A stretch of DNA of 64,000 bases from Staphylococcus sp. CAG:324 (GTDB lineage Bacteria > Bacillota_I > Bacilli_A > ML615J-28 > CAG-313): positions 299,057 to 363,056 of the forward strand of contig FR890815.1 of NCBI GenBank assembly GCA_000433035.1, given 5' to 3'. Under the pieces are notes generated by a model that saw only the letters and a list, made by a program, of their open reading frames with translations, searched no databases and was not told the DNA's origin. This document shows positions 9,609 through 17,388 of the stretch, piece after piece (within the stretch, counting starts at the first letter, position 1; the number at the start of each line of letters is the position of its first letter). The position numbers and the translations under genes were made by a program.

Positions 9609-9642
9609 AATAACGGAGTAATTGACAAATTACTCCGTTATT
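9609..9642 (+). terminator. terminator of the GH18 gene, overlapping the next promoter
   Basis: A perfect 15-bp stem (9609-9623 with 9628-9642) has a 4-base loop. The loop and 5' arm contain TTGACA, the -35 of the next gene. Confidence 0.85.
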
Positions 9643-9651
9643 TGTTATAAT
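9622..9651 (+). promoter_or_regulatory. promoter embedded in the terminator hairpin
   Basis: TTGACA (9622-9627), 18 bases, TATAAT (9646-9651). The predicted transcript would have a leader of only about ten bases. Confidence 0.65.
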
Positions 9652-9667
9652 TGAGCGGGGTGATAAA

Positions 9668-10021
9668 ATGGATAAAGTCATTTTAATAGTTTTATCAATT
9701 TTTATAATCGCTTTTTTAATGATTATTTTTATCATTGTTTTAGTTGCTAAAAAAACTTTAAGAACGCTTAGTGAGAATAAACGTTACCTTCCAGAACAAA
9801 AAGAGGAGGTAAAATTAATAAAGTTAGAAAAATTAGAATTTTTTCAAACGTATTATTTAAAAAAATATCAATATGTAGCAATATTTCAAACATTAAAAAA
9901 TGAAGAAATTTTAGAATTGTTAGTGGAAGAATATGATGCTAAAGAGTTAGTAGTAAATGAAGAATACTATGTTGTTCATGATGGTGTTGTTCTTTTTGAA
10001 TATCGTCGAACCTTTATTTAA
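9668..10021 (+). CDS. small membrane-anchored protein, function unknown
   Basis: A 117-residue product with one N-terminal transmembrane segment (residues about 4-27, almost wholly I/L/V/F) and a charged, probably cytosolic domain ending in EEYYVVHDGVVLFEYRR. The end faintly recalls DUF2500 proteins, but this is not a firm assignment. ATG 9668 follows GGGGTGA closely. It has its own promoter inside the previous terminator and sits immediately upstream of cotE without sharing an obvious operon. Confidence 0.7.
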   Translation: MDKVILIVLSIFIIAFLMIIFIIVLVAKKTLRTLSENKRYLPEQKEEVKLIKLEKLEFFQTYYLKKYQYVAIFQTLKNEEILELLVEEYDAKELVVNEEYYVVHDGVVLFEYRRTFI

Positions 10022-10102
10022 TCTAAACAGTTAATTATTATAATGTATAATAAAAAACTTTCATATTTTAGCAAAATATTGTGCTAAATGGAACGATTTA
10101 GA

Positions 10103-10118
10103 ATACAATATATTGTAT
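10103..10118. promoter_or_regulatory. 16-base perfect palindrome upstream of cotE
   Basis: ATACAATATATTGTAT reads the same on both strands, 70 bases before cotE. A second inverted repeat (TTTAGCA 10067-10073 / TGCTAAA 10082-10088) lies just before it. Either could be an operator or a weak hairpin ending the 9668 transcript. Confidence 0.35.
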
Positions 10119-10188
10119 CATTTAAATTAAATCTTTCTGTCACAAGTTTATCAAACTTTTCATATACTTTTATTGAGGAGGGATATAG

Positions 10189-10701
10189 ATGAGTGAAGTT
10201 CGCGAGATTGTTACTAGAGCCGTACTTGCAAAGGGTCGTAAGACATTTAGAATTTGTGAAACTATAACTCCAGATAATCCACCATATAGTGTTTTAGGTT
10301 GTTGGGTAATTAATCATGAATTTGAGGCTACTCAGAATGAAAAACAAGTGGAATTATTTGGAAACTTTGAAATAAATATTTGGTATGCATATGATAATAA
10401 TACTCAAACAGAAATTGCCCGTGCTAAAACTACCTATCAAGGCGTCATCAAGGTGAGGGATATCGTTTGTGATGCAACCACCGATCATAAAGATGTTATA
10501 GTTAGAATATTGCAACAACCTACATGTACTAATGCTTGCATAAACGATGGTAATATTGAGGTCGAAGTCGTGTTTGATGCACTTGCTGAAATTATCGGTG
10601 AAACCAAGATGATGGTAAACGTATATAATTGTAATGATACATTTGATACCATCGATAATTTTGAAAATGAAATTAATGAAGATTTCATTAATGAAAATTA
10701 A
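10189..10701 (+). CDS. cotE: spore outer-coat morphogenetic protein CotE
   Basis: The 170-residue protein follows the Bacillus CotE family from end to end: SEVREIVTRAVLAKGRK at the N terminus, then LGCWVINHEFEA, WYAYDNNTQTEIA, ILQQPTC and AEIIGETKMMV, ending in an acidic tail. In Bacillus CotE lies between inner and outer spore coat and directs outer-coat assembly; the length is close to the usual 181. ATG 10189 follows GAGGAGGG. A CATATACTT element at 10161-10169 is a possible mother-cell sigma -10, but the spacing to the ribosome site is cramped. The identity is strong. That this organism sporulates is inference. Confidence 0.92.
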   Translation: MSEVREIVTRAVLAKGRKTFRICETITPDNPPYSVLGCWVINHEFEATQNEKQVELFGNFEINIWYAYDNNTQTEIARAKTTYQGVIKVRDIVCDATTDHKDVIVRILQQPTCTNACINDGNIEVEVVFDALAEIIGETKMMVNVYNCNDTFDTIDNFENEINEDFINEN

Positions 10702-10729
10702 AAATCGTTGGTGTCCAACGATTTTTTTT
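10701..10729 (+). terminator. terminator after cotE
   Basis: AAAATCGTTGG (10701-10711) pairs with CCAACGATTTT (10715-10725), followed by T's. Only a short gap separates it from the next gene, so some readthrough into the LysM gene is likely. Confidence 0.85.
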
Positions 10730-10742
10730 AGGGAGTGAATAA

Positions 10743-11213
10743 ATGAATACTCATATTGTAAGAGTAAATGAAAAAATTGAGAAAATCGCAAGTATTTATA
10801 ATCTTTCTACTGAAGAAATTATTAAAATTAATCATCATATTAAAGATTGGAATAATTTAATTCCAGGGACAAAATTAAGGTTGCCAGAAATTCCAGAAAT
10901 TGTTCAAACTGAACTTGATAATACTGAACCATTTATCGAAGAATATTACCCTAAATTAGAAGCAACTGATTATATTAAACCAGTTTCAGAACCTCATCTG
11001 AATGATGAAATTGTTGTAAATGTTTTAGAACAAAACGAAAAACCTGAGGTTACACAAAATATGAATCATAATCCTATAAATAAAAATAAGAAATATCCAA
11101 GTTATAATCCATATTATGGTATGCCGTATCCTTACTATGGATATAACCCTAATTACTATATGAATCCTTATCAAAGATTAAGAAAAAAAGGAACGACTAA
11201 AAAGCGTGGATAG
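10743..11213 (+). CDS. LysM protein with Tyr/Pro/Asn-rich tail, probable spore-coat assembly protein (SafA-like)
   Basis: This 156-residue protein has one N-terminal LysM domain (residues about 3-50; VNEKIEKIASIYNLSTEEIIKIN, then NLIPGTKLRLP), an acidic linker and a C-terminal segment very rich in Tyr, Pro, Gly and Asn (YNPYYGMPYPYYGYNPNYY), with a basic end. There is no signal peptide, so it is made in the cytosol. In Bacillus the coat protein SafA combines an N-terminal LysM with a low-complexity Tyr-rich region and is recruited with CotE. Position directly behind cotE supports a coat role. Identity with SafA itself is inference. Confidence 0.8.
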   Translation: MNTHIVRVNEKIEKIASIYNLSTEEIIKINHHIKDWNNLIPGTKLRLPEIPEIVQTELDNTEPFIEEYYPKLEATDYIKPVSEPHLNDEIVVNVLEQNEKPEVTQNMNHNPINKNKKYPSYNPYYGMPYPYYGYNPNYYMNPYQRLRKKGTTKKRG

Positions 11214-11233
11214 TTGTTTTTACAATTATCCAC
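11206..11233 (+). terminator. terminator of the cotE-LysM pair
   Basis: GTGGATAGTTGT (11206-11217) pairs with ACAATTATCCAC (11222-11233) with one G-T wobble. It overlaps the stop codon, and T-rich sequence follows. Confidence 0.7.
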
Positions 11234-11271
11234 ATTTTAATTTTTTAACCTAAAAAATTAGTGATAATAAC

Positions 11272-11300
11272 TAGACTAAACTTAGCAGTTATGATATAAT
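11272..11300 (+). promoter_or_regulatory. promoter of the polyamine operon
   Basis: TAGACT (11272-11277), 17 bases, TATAAT (11295-11300), with TGA before the -10. Confidence 0.65.
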
Positions 11301-11341
11301 TATCCTGTTTAAAAAAAGACATAAAATATTGAGGTACAAAA

Positions 11342-12241
11342 ATGGATTATAACGATTTTCGTGAATTAAAAACGAATCATATTGAGGAAGCAAATATTAT
11401 CTTAGGAAGTGCTAACTATGATTTAAGTTGCTCCTGTGGTAGTGGTACTAGCCATGCTCCAAAGAAACTAAAAGAATTATCGAGATATCTACCACCATTT
11501 GACGCAAATTTTCATAATTTAGAAAAGGTGAAAATTTATGATTATTGTGAAGTATCACCTAGTAGTTCTAAAGAGAAATTTTATCAAGAATTAGAAGAAA
11601 AGGCCCATGAAATTTTAAAGTATAATAAATTTATGCTATTTTTTGGTGGTGATCATTCTATCAGTATTCCGTTAGAAAAAGCTTTTTATGAAAAATATCA
11701 TCGTATGGGGTTAACTCCGGTAATTATTCATATTGATGCACATATGGATATTTTAGATGAATATATGGGTAGTAAAACAAGTCATGCTTGTCCTAATCGT
11801 AGGGCTATTGAAAATGGTTATCAAGAAACAGATATTCATATGGTGGGAATTAGGAGTTACGAAAAAGGAGAAGTAGAATTTAAGGAAAAAAATCCTAAAC
11901 TTCAAGTCATAACAGCAGATTTGTTTAGAGAATTAGGAGCTAAAGAAGTAGTTAAAATGATTAAAGAAAAACATGATAAAAAGGCTGTTTATTATTTGTC
12001 TTTTGATATTGATGCCATTGATCCCTCTTATGCACCAGGGACAGGTACTCCTGAAACTTTTGGTTTAACACCTTTACAAATGCGTGAATTTTTTAAAGAA
12101 GTATTTACTAATTTAAATGTAATGGCGATGGATTTAGTTGAAATTTCTCCTCTTCTTGATGTAAATGATATTACATCATGGTTGGGATTGAAATTATTAT
12201 ATGAAATATTTTATCAAAAATTTGTAAGAGGTAATAAATAA
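11342..12241 (+). CDS. speB: agmatinase/ureohydrolase family enzyme
   Basis: This 299-residue arginase/agmatinase fold enzyme keeps all manganese ligand motifs: GGDHS (102-106), DAHMD (132-136) and DIDAIDP (222-228). Members hydrolyse a guanidino group; agmatinase converts agmatine to putrescine plus urea. The SHACPNRRA segment after the second motif occupies the agmatinase SHG position, though with A for G. The next gene overlaps by one base (TAATG) and encodes a SpeD-family decarboxylase, which favours agmatinase over arginase or formiminoglutamase. The substrate is inferred from context. Confidence 0.85.
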   Translation: MDYNDFRELKTNHIEEANIILGSANYDLSCSCGSGTSHAPKKLKELSRYLPPFDANFHNLEKVKIYDYCEVSPSSSKEKFYQELEEKAHEILKYNKFMLFFGGDHSISIPLEKAFYEKYHRMGLTPVIIHIDAHMDILDEYMGSKTSHACPNRRAIENGYQETDIHMVGIRSYEKGEVEFKEKNPKLQVITADLFRELGAKEVVKMIKEKHDKKAVYYLSFDIDAIDPSYAPGTGTPETFGLTPLQMREFFKEVFTNLNVMAMDLVEISPLLDVNDITSWLGLKLLYEIFYQKFVRGNK

Positions 12242-13038
12242 TGAAACATACAATGATTGATTGCTATGGAAGTAAAAATCATAATTTAGAAAATTTAGTA
12301 TATATTAATGATACTTTAAATAAACTTTCTTATCGTTTAGGATTAGAGCCTATTGCCAATCCATATTTAATTCCTTATTATTATGGAAGAGTAAAAGAAG
12401 ATATTGGGGTTAGTGGTTTTTTATTATTAAAAGGTGGACATATTACCATTCACACTTTTCCTTTAAGGGAGTGTTATTTTGTTGATGTTTTTTCAACCAA
12501 GAGTTTTGATTCTGACTTATTAGTTGACTTGCTTGAAGCATTACTCCCCTTTAATCGTAAAATATCGACGATTTCAACAAGCGATCGAAGAAAATTTGCT
12601 AATATTGAACTCCCTTTTGATCCAAACAATAATTTTGGTCCTCATTGTCTTGCGGAATTAAAAATTGATAAAACTTTTTCAATGGATGAATGTTATGATT
12701 TTTTAGATAAATTTGTTTATAAAATTGATATGGATCCAATTACAAGACCTTATGTAATTAAAGATAAAGTAGAAAATCCTGATTATCTATCAGGTATTAT
12801 CGTCATTGCTCAAAGCCATATTTCTATTCATTATGACTATAAGACACAACATGCTTATTTTGATATTTTCTCTTGTGCAGCTTTTGATTATTCAAAAATT
12901 GAAGATTTTCTTTCTAAAATTGGTGAAATTATTTCTATTGAACTAGTTGTTAGAGGAACAAAGCATAAATCTAATACTAGAATTGAACCAGAACCAATGT
13001 ATGAAATTTCATCACTTTGGCAAAAATATATTAAATAA
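12241..13038 (+). CDS. speD: SpeD-family pyruvoyl decarboxylase with two fused homologous halves, one inactive
   Basis: The 265-residue protein is about twice the length of a class 1 bacterial AdoMet decarboxylase and consists of two SpeD-like halves. The C-terminal half has QSHISIH with Ser192 as the expected self-cleavage and pyruvoyl site, His197, and Cys212 in FSCAAFD; the Ser-to-Cys spacing of 20 matches single-domain SpeD. In the N-terminal half the equivalents are Gly66 (GGHITIH) and Thr86 (FSTKSFD), so that half cannot make a pyruvoyl group. Coupled to a ureohydrolase, it may decarboxylate arginine (to agmatine) rather than AdoMet. AdoMet decarboxylase remains the default reading. Confidence 0.82.
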   Translation: MKHTMIDCYGSKNHNLENLVYINDTLNKLSYRLGLEPIANPYLIPYYYGRVKEDIGVSGFLLLKGGHITIHTFPLRECYFVDVFSTKSFDSDLLVDLLEALLPFNRKISTISTSDRRKFANIELPFDPNNNFGPHCLAELKIDKTFSMDECYDFLDKFVYKIDMDPITRPYVIKDKVENPDYLSGIIVIAQSHISIHYDYKTQHAYFDIFSCAAFDYSKIEDFLSKIGEIISIELVVRGTKHKSNTRIEPEPMYEISSLWQKYIK

Positions 13039-13057
13039 TAAAAAAATAAAGAAAAAT

Positions 13058-13087
13058 TTGCTAAAAGGGAAGAAAATGTGTTATAAT
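13058..13087 (+). promoter_or_regulatory. promoter of the lipoprotein gene
   Basis: TTGCTA (13058-13063), 18 bases, TATAAT (13082-13087) with TGT just before it. Confidence 0.7.
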
Positions 13088-13112
13088 AAAAGAAAAGAAA
13101 GGAGAAGAGAAT

Positions 13113-14561
13113 ATGAAAAAAATCGTTTTGTTTTTCATAGTAGTATTTCTTTCTATAAGCATTAGTGGTTGTAAAAAAAATAAAAACAATTTTAAATCAG
13201 TAGAAGAAATCAAACAAAATATTAGTACTTTTGATATTGTGGCTAATTTTAATGGAATTCGTTTTGAATTGATAAAAACTTCAAAGGGATATTATTTAGC
13301 TGATAGTGATAAAAATATTTATGTATTTTATGATAAAACGAATCATCTTTCTTATCGAGTGGATAATACAAATCAAAAAAAGACTCTAGTGGTAGGAAAT
13401 TATGATTTTTCATCCTATTTGAACAATATATATTATATTTTGACATATCATACTTCAAATTCAAAAATCTCATCATTAGAAAAAAGAGCCAATACATATT
13501 TAAACCGTGAGGTTACTGAATATTATCGAGAAAAAAATGAGGCTAGTGAAACCTATTATATTGATAATCAAACAGGTGCATGTTTGTATTTCAGTATTGA
13601 TACAGGAGAACAAAAAATTGTTTGTAAAATAGATAAACTTGAAATTGGAGATAACTTTTTAGATCCATATTTTGCTTATGAAAATTTGCAAATGGCTGAT
13701 CCTAATTTATTTAAAAGCAAGAAAACAGTTTTAGAATATTTTAATAACTCATATGATTTACAAATAAAATTTAAAGACAGCGATGTCCATTTAATCAAAT
13801 CAACTGATGGCTTTTTTTGCTTATTAAATGAAAATAATACGTCAAAAGCTTTATTATATAACAATAATAATCATACATGGTATGATGTAGATATAAAGAA
13901 TCAAACAAGAAGTATTACAACAGTTAGTGATACTGTAAGTGAAATAGAAAATAATTTTATTACTTTGCTTGTTGATCATATTGATAATGTTGATATTACT
14001 TTTTATGTTAAAGAAAATCAAAAGTTTTTAGATTATACTATTAATATGTATGAAAGAGATATAACAACGGATGGTATTTTATATACAGAAGAGTATTATG
14101 TTGAGATGGAAACAGGAATTTGTTTAAGAAAAAAAATTGATTTATCAGGTAGTAACAATTATTTTGAGGTAACTAGTTTAGAATTTTCTGGTGATATACA
14201 AGAATATCTAGATTATGAAGTTGTCAAAAAACCACAAAGTTATGATCATTGGCCAGCTGAACATGAATATTTAGAAGGAATGGAAGAAATCAAATATGGT
14301 GAATTTTATTTAGCATATGAAGATAATAATGAATTAAGTATTGTTTATAAGAATATTACAAATGCAGCCTTTCATATAATTTTAAATAATATGAAAACAT
14401 ATGGATTTGTAATTGATAGTAGTGAACAAAAAGAATTAGATGATAACAATACTTATTTATATTATTTTTATAATGCCAAAAGAGAAGATGATATGAAGAT
14501 TAGAATTGAATATGTTGGAACAACATTAACAATTATCCTTGGACCAGATATTGCTGCATAG
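13113..14561 (+). CDS. lipoprotein with two tandem repeats, function unknown
   Basis: A 482-residue product with a lipoprotein signal (hydrophobic core, then SISGC; Cys near residue 20) and a Lys/Asn-rich linker. Two segments of about 160 residues look homologous: F(N/K)...(V/F).LIK(T)S..G(Y/F) recurs near residues 45-70 and 215-240, and each later has an EYY(I/V)(D/E)..TG(A/I)CL block. A shorter C-terminal domain (about 385-482) ends the protein. No enzyme motif is visible. It is expected on the outer face of the membrane, perhaps binding. It is monocistronic with its own promoter and terminator. Confidence 0.8.
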   Translation: MKKIVLFFIVVFLSISISGCKKNKNNFKSVEEIKQNISTFDIVANFNGIRFELIKTSKGYYLADSDKNIYVFYDKTNHLSYRVDNTNQKKTLVVGNYDFSSYLNNIYYILTYHTSNSKISSLEKRANTYLNREVTEYYREKNEASETYYIDNQTGACLYFSIDTGEQKIVCKIDKLEIGDNFLDPYFAYENLQMADPNLFKSKKTVLEYFNNSYDLQIKFKDSDVHLIKSTDGFFCLLNENNTSKALLYNNNNHTWYDVDIKNQTRSITTVSDTVSEIENNFITLLVDHIDNVDITFYVKENQKFLDYTINMYERDITTDGILYTEEYYVEMETGICLRKKIDLSGSNNYFEVTSLEFSGDIQEYLDYEVVKKPQSYDHWPAEHEYLEGMEEIKYGEFYLAYEDNNELSIVYKNITNAAFHIILNNMKTYGFVIDSSEQKELDDNNTYLYYFYNAKREDDMKIRIEYVGTTLTIILGPDIAA

Positions 14562-14582
14562 TAATTCACTATGCAGTTTTTT
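14554..14582 (+). terminator. terminator of the lipoprotein gene
   Basis: CTGCATAGT (14554-14562) pairs with ACTATGCAG (14568-14576), followed by six T's. The hairpin includes the stop codon. Confidence 0.85.
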
Positions 14583-14611
14583 GTTTGCATAAAATAATTG
14601 TTTTATATTTC

Positions 14612-14640
14612 TTGGCTTTAAAAAAAAGTTATGATACAAT
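14612..14640 (+). promoter_or_regulatory. promoter of the methyltransferase gene
   Basis: TTGGCT (14612-14617), 17 bases, TACAAT (14635-14640). Confidence 0.65.
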
Positions 14641-14660
14641 ATAAATAAGTAGGTGATGAA

Positions 14661-17360
14661 ATGAGTGTTACAAATACAAATACTTTTATTGCACGTCTTA
14701 TTAGCCAATTATATCAAGATTTAGATAAGAATCATCTAATTCAAAAATGGTTTGAAAGAATTATTACGATTGAGTTTTTAGTCGCTAGGAAAATTTTTCA
14801 AATTAAGTCATATGATAAAGAGAATATTATGAATCTTTGTATTAGACAAAATCAATATTTTAAGCATATTTTTGATGATAATATTGAAGAATTAGAAATG
14901 AATTATCCTTATCATTTTTATAATCAAGATATAATCAAATTATTAAAAGAAAATATTAAGTCTTCAACACCAATTGAAGAAATCATGAACTATCAAGAAG
15001 ATTTTAAAGATTATGAAAGGTTTATGCATTTTAAATACACAAATCGAAATAGCAATGTAGAAATTGATAAAACAAACATTACGATGGTAACACAAATTTT
15101 TACCCCAAAATGGATTGCTAGATATATGGTTGAAAATATTATTCCGGTTAATGGGGCTAAGTATAGTTTGATTGAAAAAATAGACAAAGATATTCATTTT
15201 AAAACTTGTAAAATTTTAGATCCATGTTTAGGGACAGGGCATTTATTGTTAGAAATATTTGAAATTTTAATGAAAAAGTATCAAGAAGACAGTAATCAAG
15301 ATATAAAAGAGAGTATTAAGCAGATTTATTCTAAACAATTATATGGATTTGACATTGACCCAAGCGTTATCAATCTTTCAAAATTTATCTTTCTAATGAA
15401 AGCGATTGAACTATGTCCAACTTATTTAGATGATGACAATTTAGTAGCACCTAATTTTGTTTGTATTCAAACACCTAATATCAAAAGGAGTAAATTACAT
15501 GAAGTAAATGTGTTAATTGAAACAATGAAAGATGCTAGTCTAATAGGTAGTTTAATTCAAGTCCCCGATTATGATTATGCTAGTTTACTTCAATTGGTGA
15601 CTTGTCAAGAAGAAAAAGAAATTGTTGAATTAGCAATTTTGTTAAAGATGAAATATGATATCGTTATTACCAATCCTCCTTATATGGGACGTAAAGTTTT
15701 ACCAAGTAGCATTCTTCATTATTTGAATCAGAATTATCAATATGCTAAATCAGAATTATATACGGCCTTTATAGAAAGATGTTTGGATTTTTTAGTTCCC
15801 TCTGGTTATCTTGCTATGTTAACTTTACATACATGGATGTTTATTAAATCATTTAGTAGTTTGAGAAAGTATATTTTAACTCATTTTCAAATCAAATCTT
15901 TGTTACATTTAGGAAAAAATACTTTTGAAAATTTAAATGCTTATAATGCTTTGGCATGTGCTTTTATTATTAAGAAAGAAAAAACTAGCGAAGAGAGTCT
16001 TTTTATTAAGCTAACAGAGTATGAAACTATCTCTGAAAAAGAAAAAGGATTAAAAGAACAAAAAAATTATTATAAAATATCTGCTAAAAAATTTTTAAAC
16101 TTCAATCATTATCCGTTTATTTATTGGTTAAATGATAATGAATATCATATTTTAATACATCAACCTAAATTAGGGTCATTTACTCATATAAGACAGGGGT
16201 TGGCCACGGGAGATAATAAAAATTATGTAAGATGGTGGTATGAAGTTGAGCCTAGCAGTATTGGATTTCATTGTCATTCAGTAGAAAGTTTTTTAAATAG
16301 TAAAAAAAAATATGCTCCATATAATAAAGGCGGTGATAAGACAAAATGGTATGCAACAAGTAAGTTAGTTATTCAATTTGATGAGAAAGCATATCAAGCA
16401 TTGCAAAAACAAGGCAATCATTTACCTTCTAAAGAGTATTATTTTAAAAAGGGTATTACTTGGTCTTTATTTGGGTTTAATAGTTTTAATGTTAGATACA
16501 AAGAAGAGGGATATGTTTTTGATGTTTCGGGATCATCCCTTTTTGTTGATTCTTCTTTAGAGAAATATATTTTAGGTTATCTTTCTAGTAGTGTAGCTTT
16601 TTTTTATTTGTCAGCACTAGCCCCTACAGTTAATTTTCAAGTAGGCAATATTGCCAATTTACCAATAATTATTCAAAAAGATAAAATACATGAGATCAAT
16701 AGATTGGTTGAAAGTTTAATCAATAAGGCTAAATGGCTTGATTCGCAAGATGAATTATCATGGCATTATCAAGCAAATGATTTTTATAATGGGTATAATT
16801 GTGCAGTTAGTTTTGATGAAAATATCAAAAATTATAAATTACAAATGGATGATTTGTACAGACAAATAGAAAAAGAAGAAAAGCAATTAAACGACATCTA
16901 TAATCATATCTTTAAAATGAATACGAGTTATGTAAATACCAATCAACAGAATAAACATACTATTGGGCATATTATCGAAAATTTGTTATCCTATTTAATG
17001 GGAGTTGTATTTGATAGGTATCAAATACATAATTATGTTACGCCATTAGATCTGAAATCATTTAATGAAATAGAAACAGTCATTAAGGAAATTAAATTCT
17101 TGATCATTCATAAGATGGGAATTGATGGTATGAAGCAATTAGAAAGAATATTTGGTCACACAATAGATGAGTATTTTAAAAATCATTACGGAAAAAAACA
17201 TTTGTTGAAATATCATCAGTTACCAATTTATTGGTATCAAATAATAGATGGTAGACAGATGATAGGATATTATCATAGTTTATTAAATATAGAAAAAGAA
17301 AAGGGGATAAAATATAATTATTTAAAAATAAATGCTCAATATAAAATAAAAACACTTTAG
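14661..17360 (+). CDS. orphan adenine-specific DNA methyltransferase, PglX/type IIG-like
   Basis: This 899-residue N6-adenine methyltransferase has the Eco57I/PglX architecture. A helical N terminus leads into FTPKWIARYMVEN (about 151-163), SAM-binding motif I DPCLGTGH (187-194) and the catalytic NPPY (338-341), followed by a long C-terminal target-recognition and coiled-coil region. The FTPKWIARYMVEN block is typical of BREX PglX proteins, but these are usually about 1200 residues and come with brxA/B/C, pglZ and brxL, none of which is here. No PD-(D/E)XK nuclease motif was seen in the N terminus. It is a single-gene unit between a lipoprotein and a transporter, so either an orphan methylase or a compact defence protein. 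Confidence 0.85.
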   Translation: MSVTNTNTFIARLISQLYQDLDKNHLIQKWFERIITIEFLVARKIFQIKSYDKENIMNLCIRQNQYFKHIFDDNIEELEMNYPYHFYNQDIIKLLKENIKSSTPIEEIMNYQEDFKDYERFMHFKYTNRNSNVEIDKTNITMVTQIFTPKWIARYMVENIIPVNGAKYSLIEKIDKDIHFKTCKILDPCLGTGHLLLEIFEILMKKYQEDSNQDIKESIKQIYSKQLYGFDIDPSVINLSKFIFLMKAIELCPTYLDDDNLVAPNFVCIQTPNIKRSKLHEVNVLIETMKDASLIGSLIQVPDYDYASLLQLVTCQEEKEIVELAILLKMKYDIVITNPPYMGRKVLPSSILHYLNQNYQYAKSELYTAFIERCLDFLVPSGYLAMLTLHTWMFIKSFSSLRKYILTHFQIKSLLHLGKNTFENLNAYNALACAFIIKKEKTSEESLFIKLTEYETISEKEKGLKEQKNYYKISAKKFLNFNHYPFIYWLNDNEYHILIHQPKLGSFTHIRQGLATGDNKNYVRWWYEVEPSSIGFHCHSVESFLNSKKKYAPYNKGGDKTKWYATSKLVIQFDEKAYQALQKQGNHLPSKEYYFKKGITWSLFGFNSFNVRYKEEGYVFDVSGSSLFVDSSLEKYILGYLSSSVAFFYLSALAPTVNFQVGNIANLPIIIQKDKIHEINRLVESLINKAKWLDSQDELSWHYQANDFYNGYNCAVSFDENIKNYKLQMDDLYRQIEKEEKQLNDIYNHIFKMNTSYVNTNQQNKHTIGHIIENLLSYLMGVVFDRYQIHNYVTPLDLKSFNEIETVIKEIKFLIIHKMGIDGMKQLERIFGHTIDEYFKNHYGKKHLLKYHQLPIYWYQIIDGRQMIGYYHSLLNIEKEKGIKYNYLKINAQYKIKTL

Positions 17361-17387
17361 CAAAAAACAATTTGCTAAAGTGTTTTT
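17348..17387. terminator. bidirectional terminator between methylase and ABC operon
   Basis: A perfect 17-bp stem (17348-17364 with 17371-17387) with a 6-base loop and flanking A/T runs. It overlaps the methylase stop codon and lies two bases from the end of the convergent ABC gene. Confidence 0.9.
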
Positions 17388-17388
17388 A

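Noticed and set aside
14661..17360. A complete BREX or restriction island around the methyltransferase
   Set aside because: Neighbours on both sides are a lipoprotein and an amino-acid transporter; no nuclease, PglZ or ATPase partner is present.
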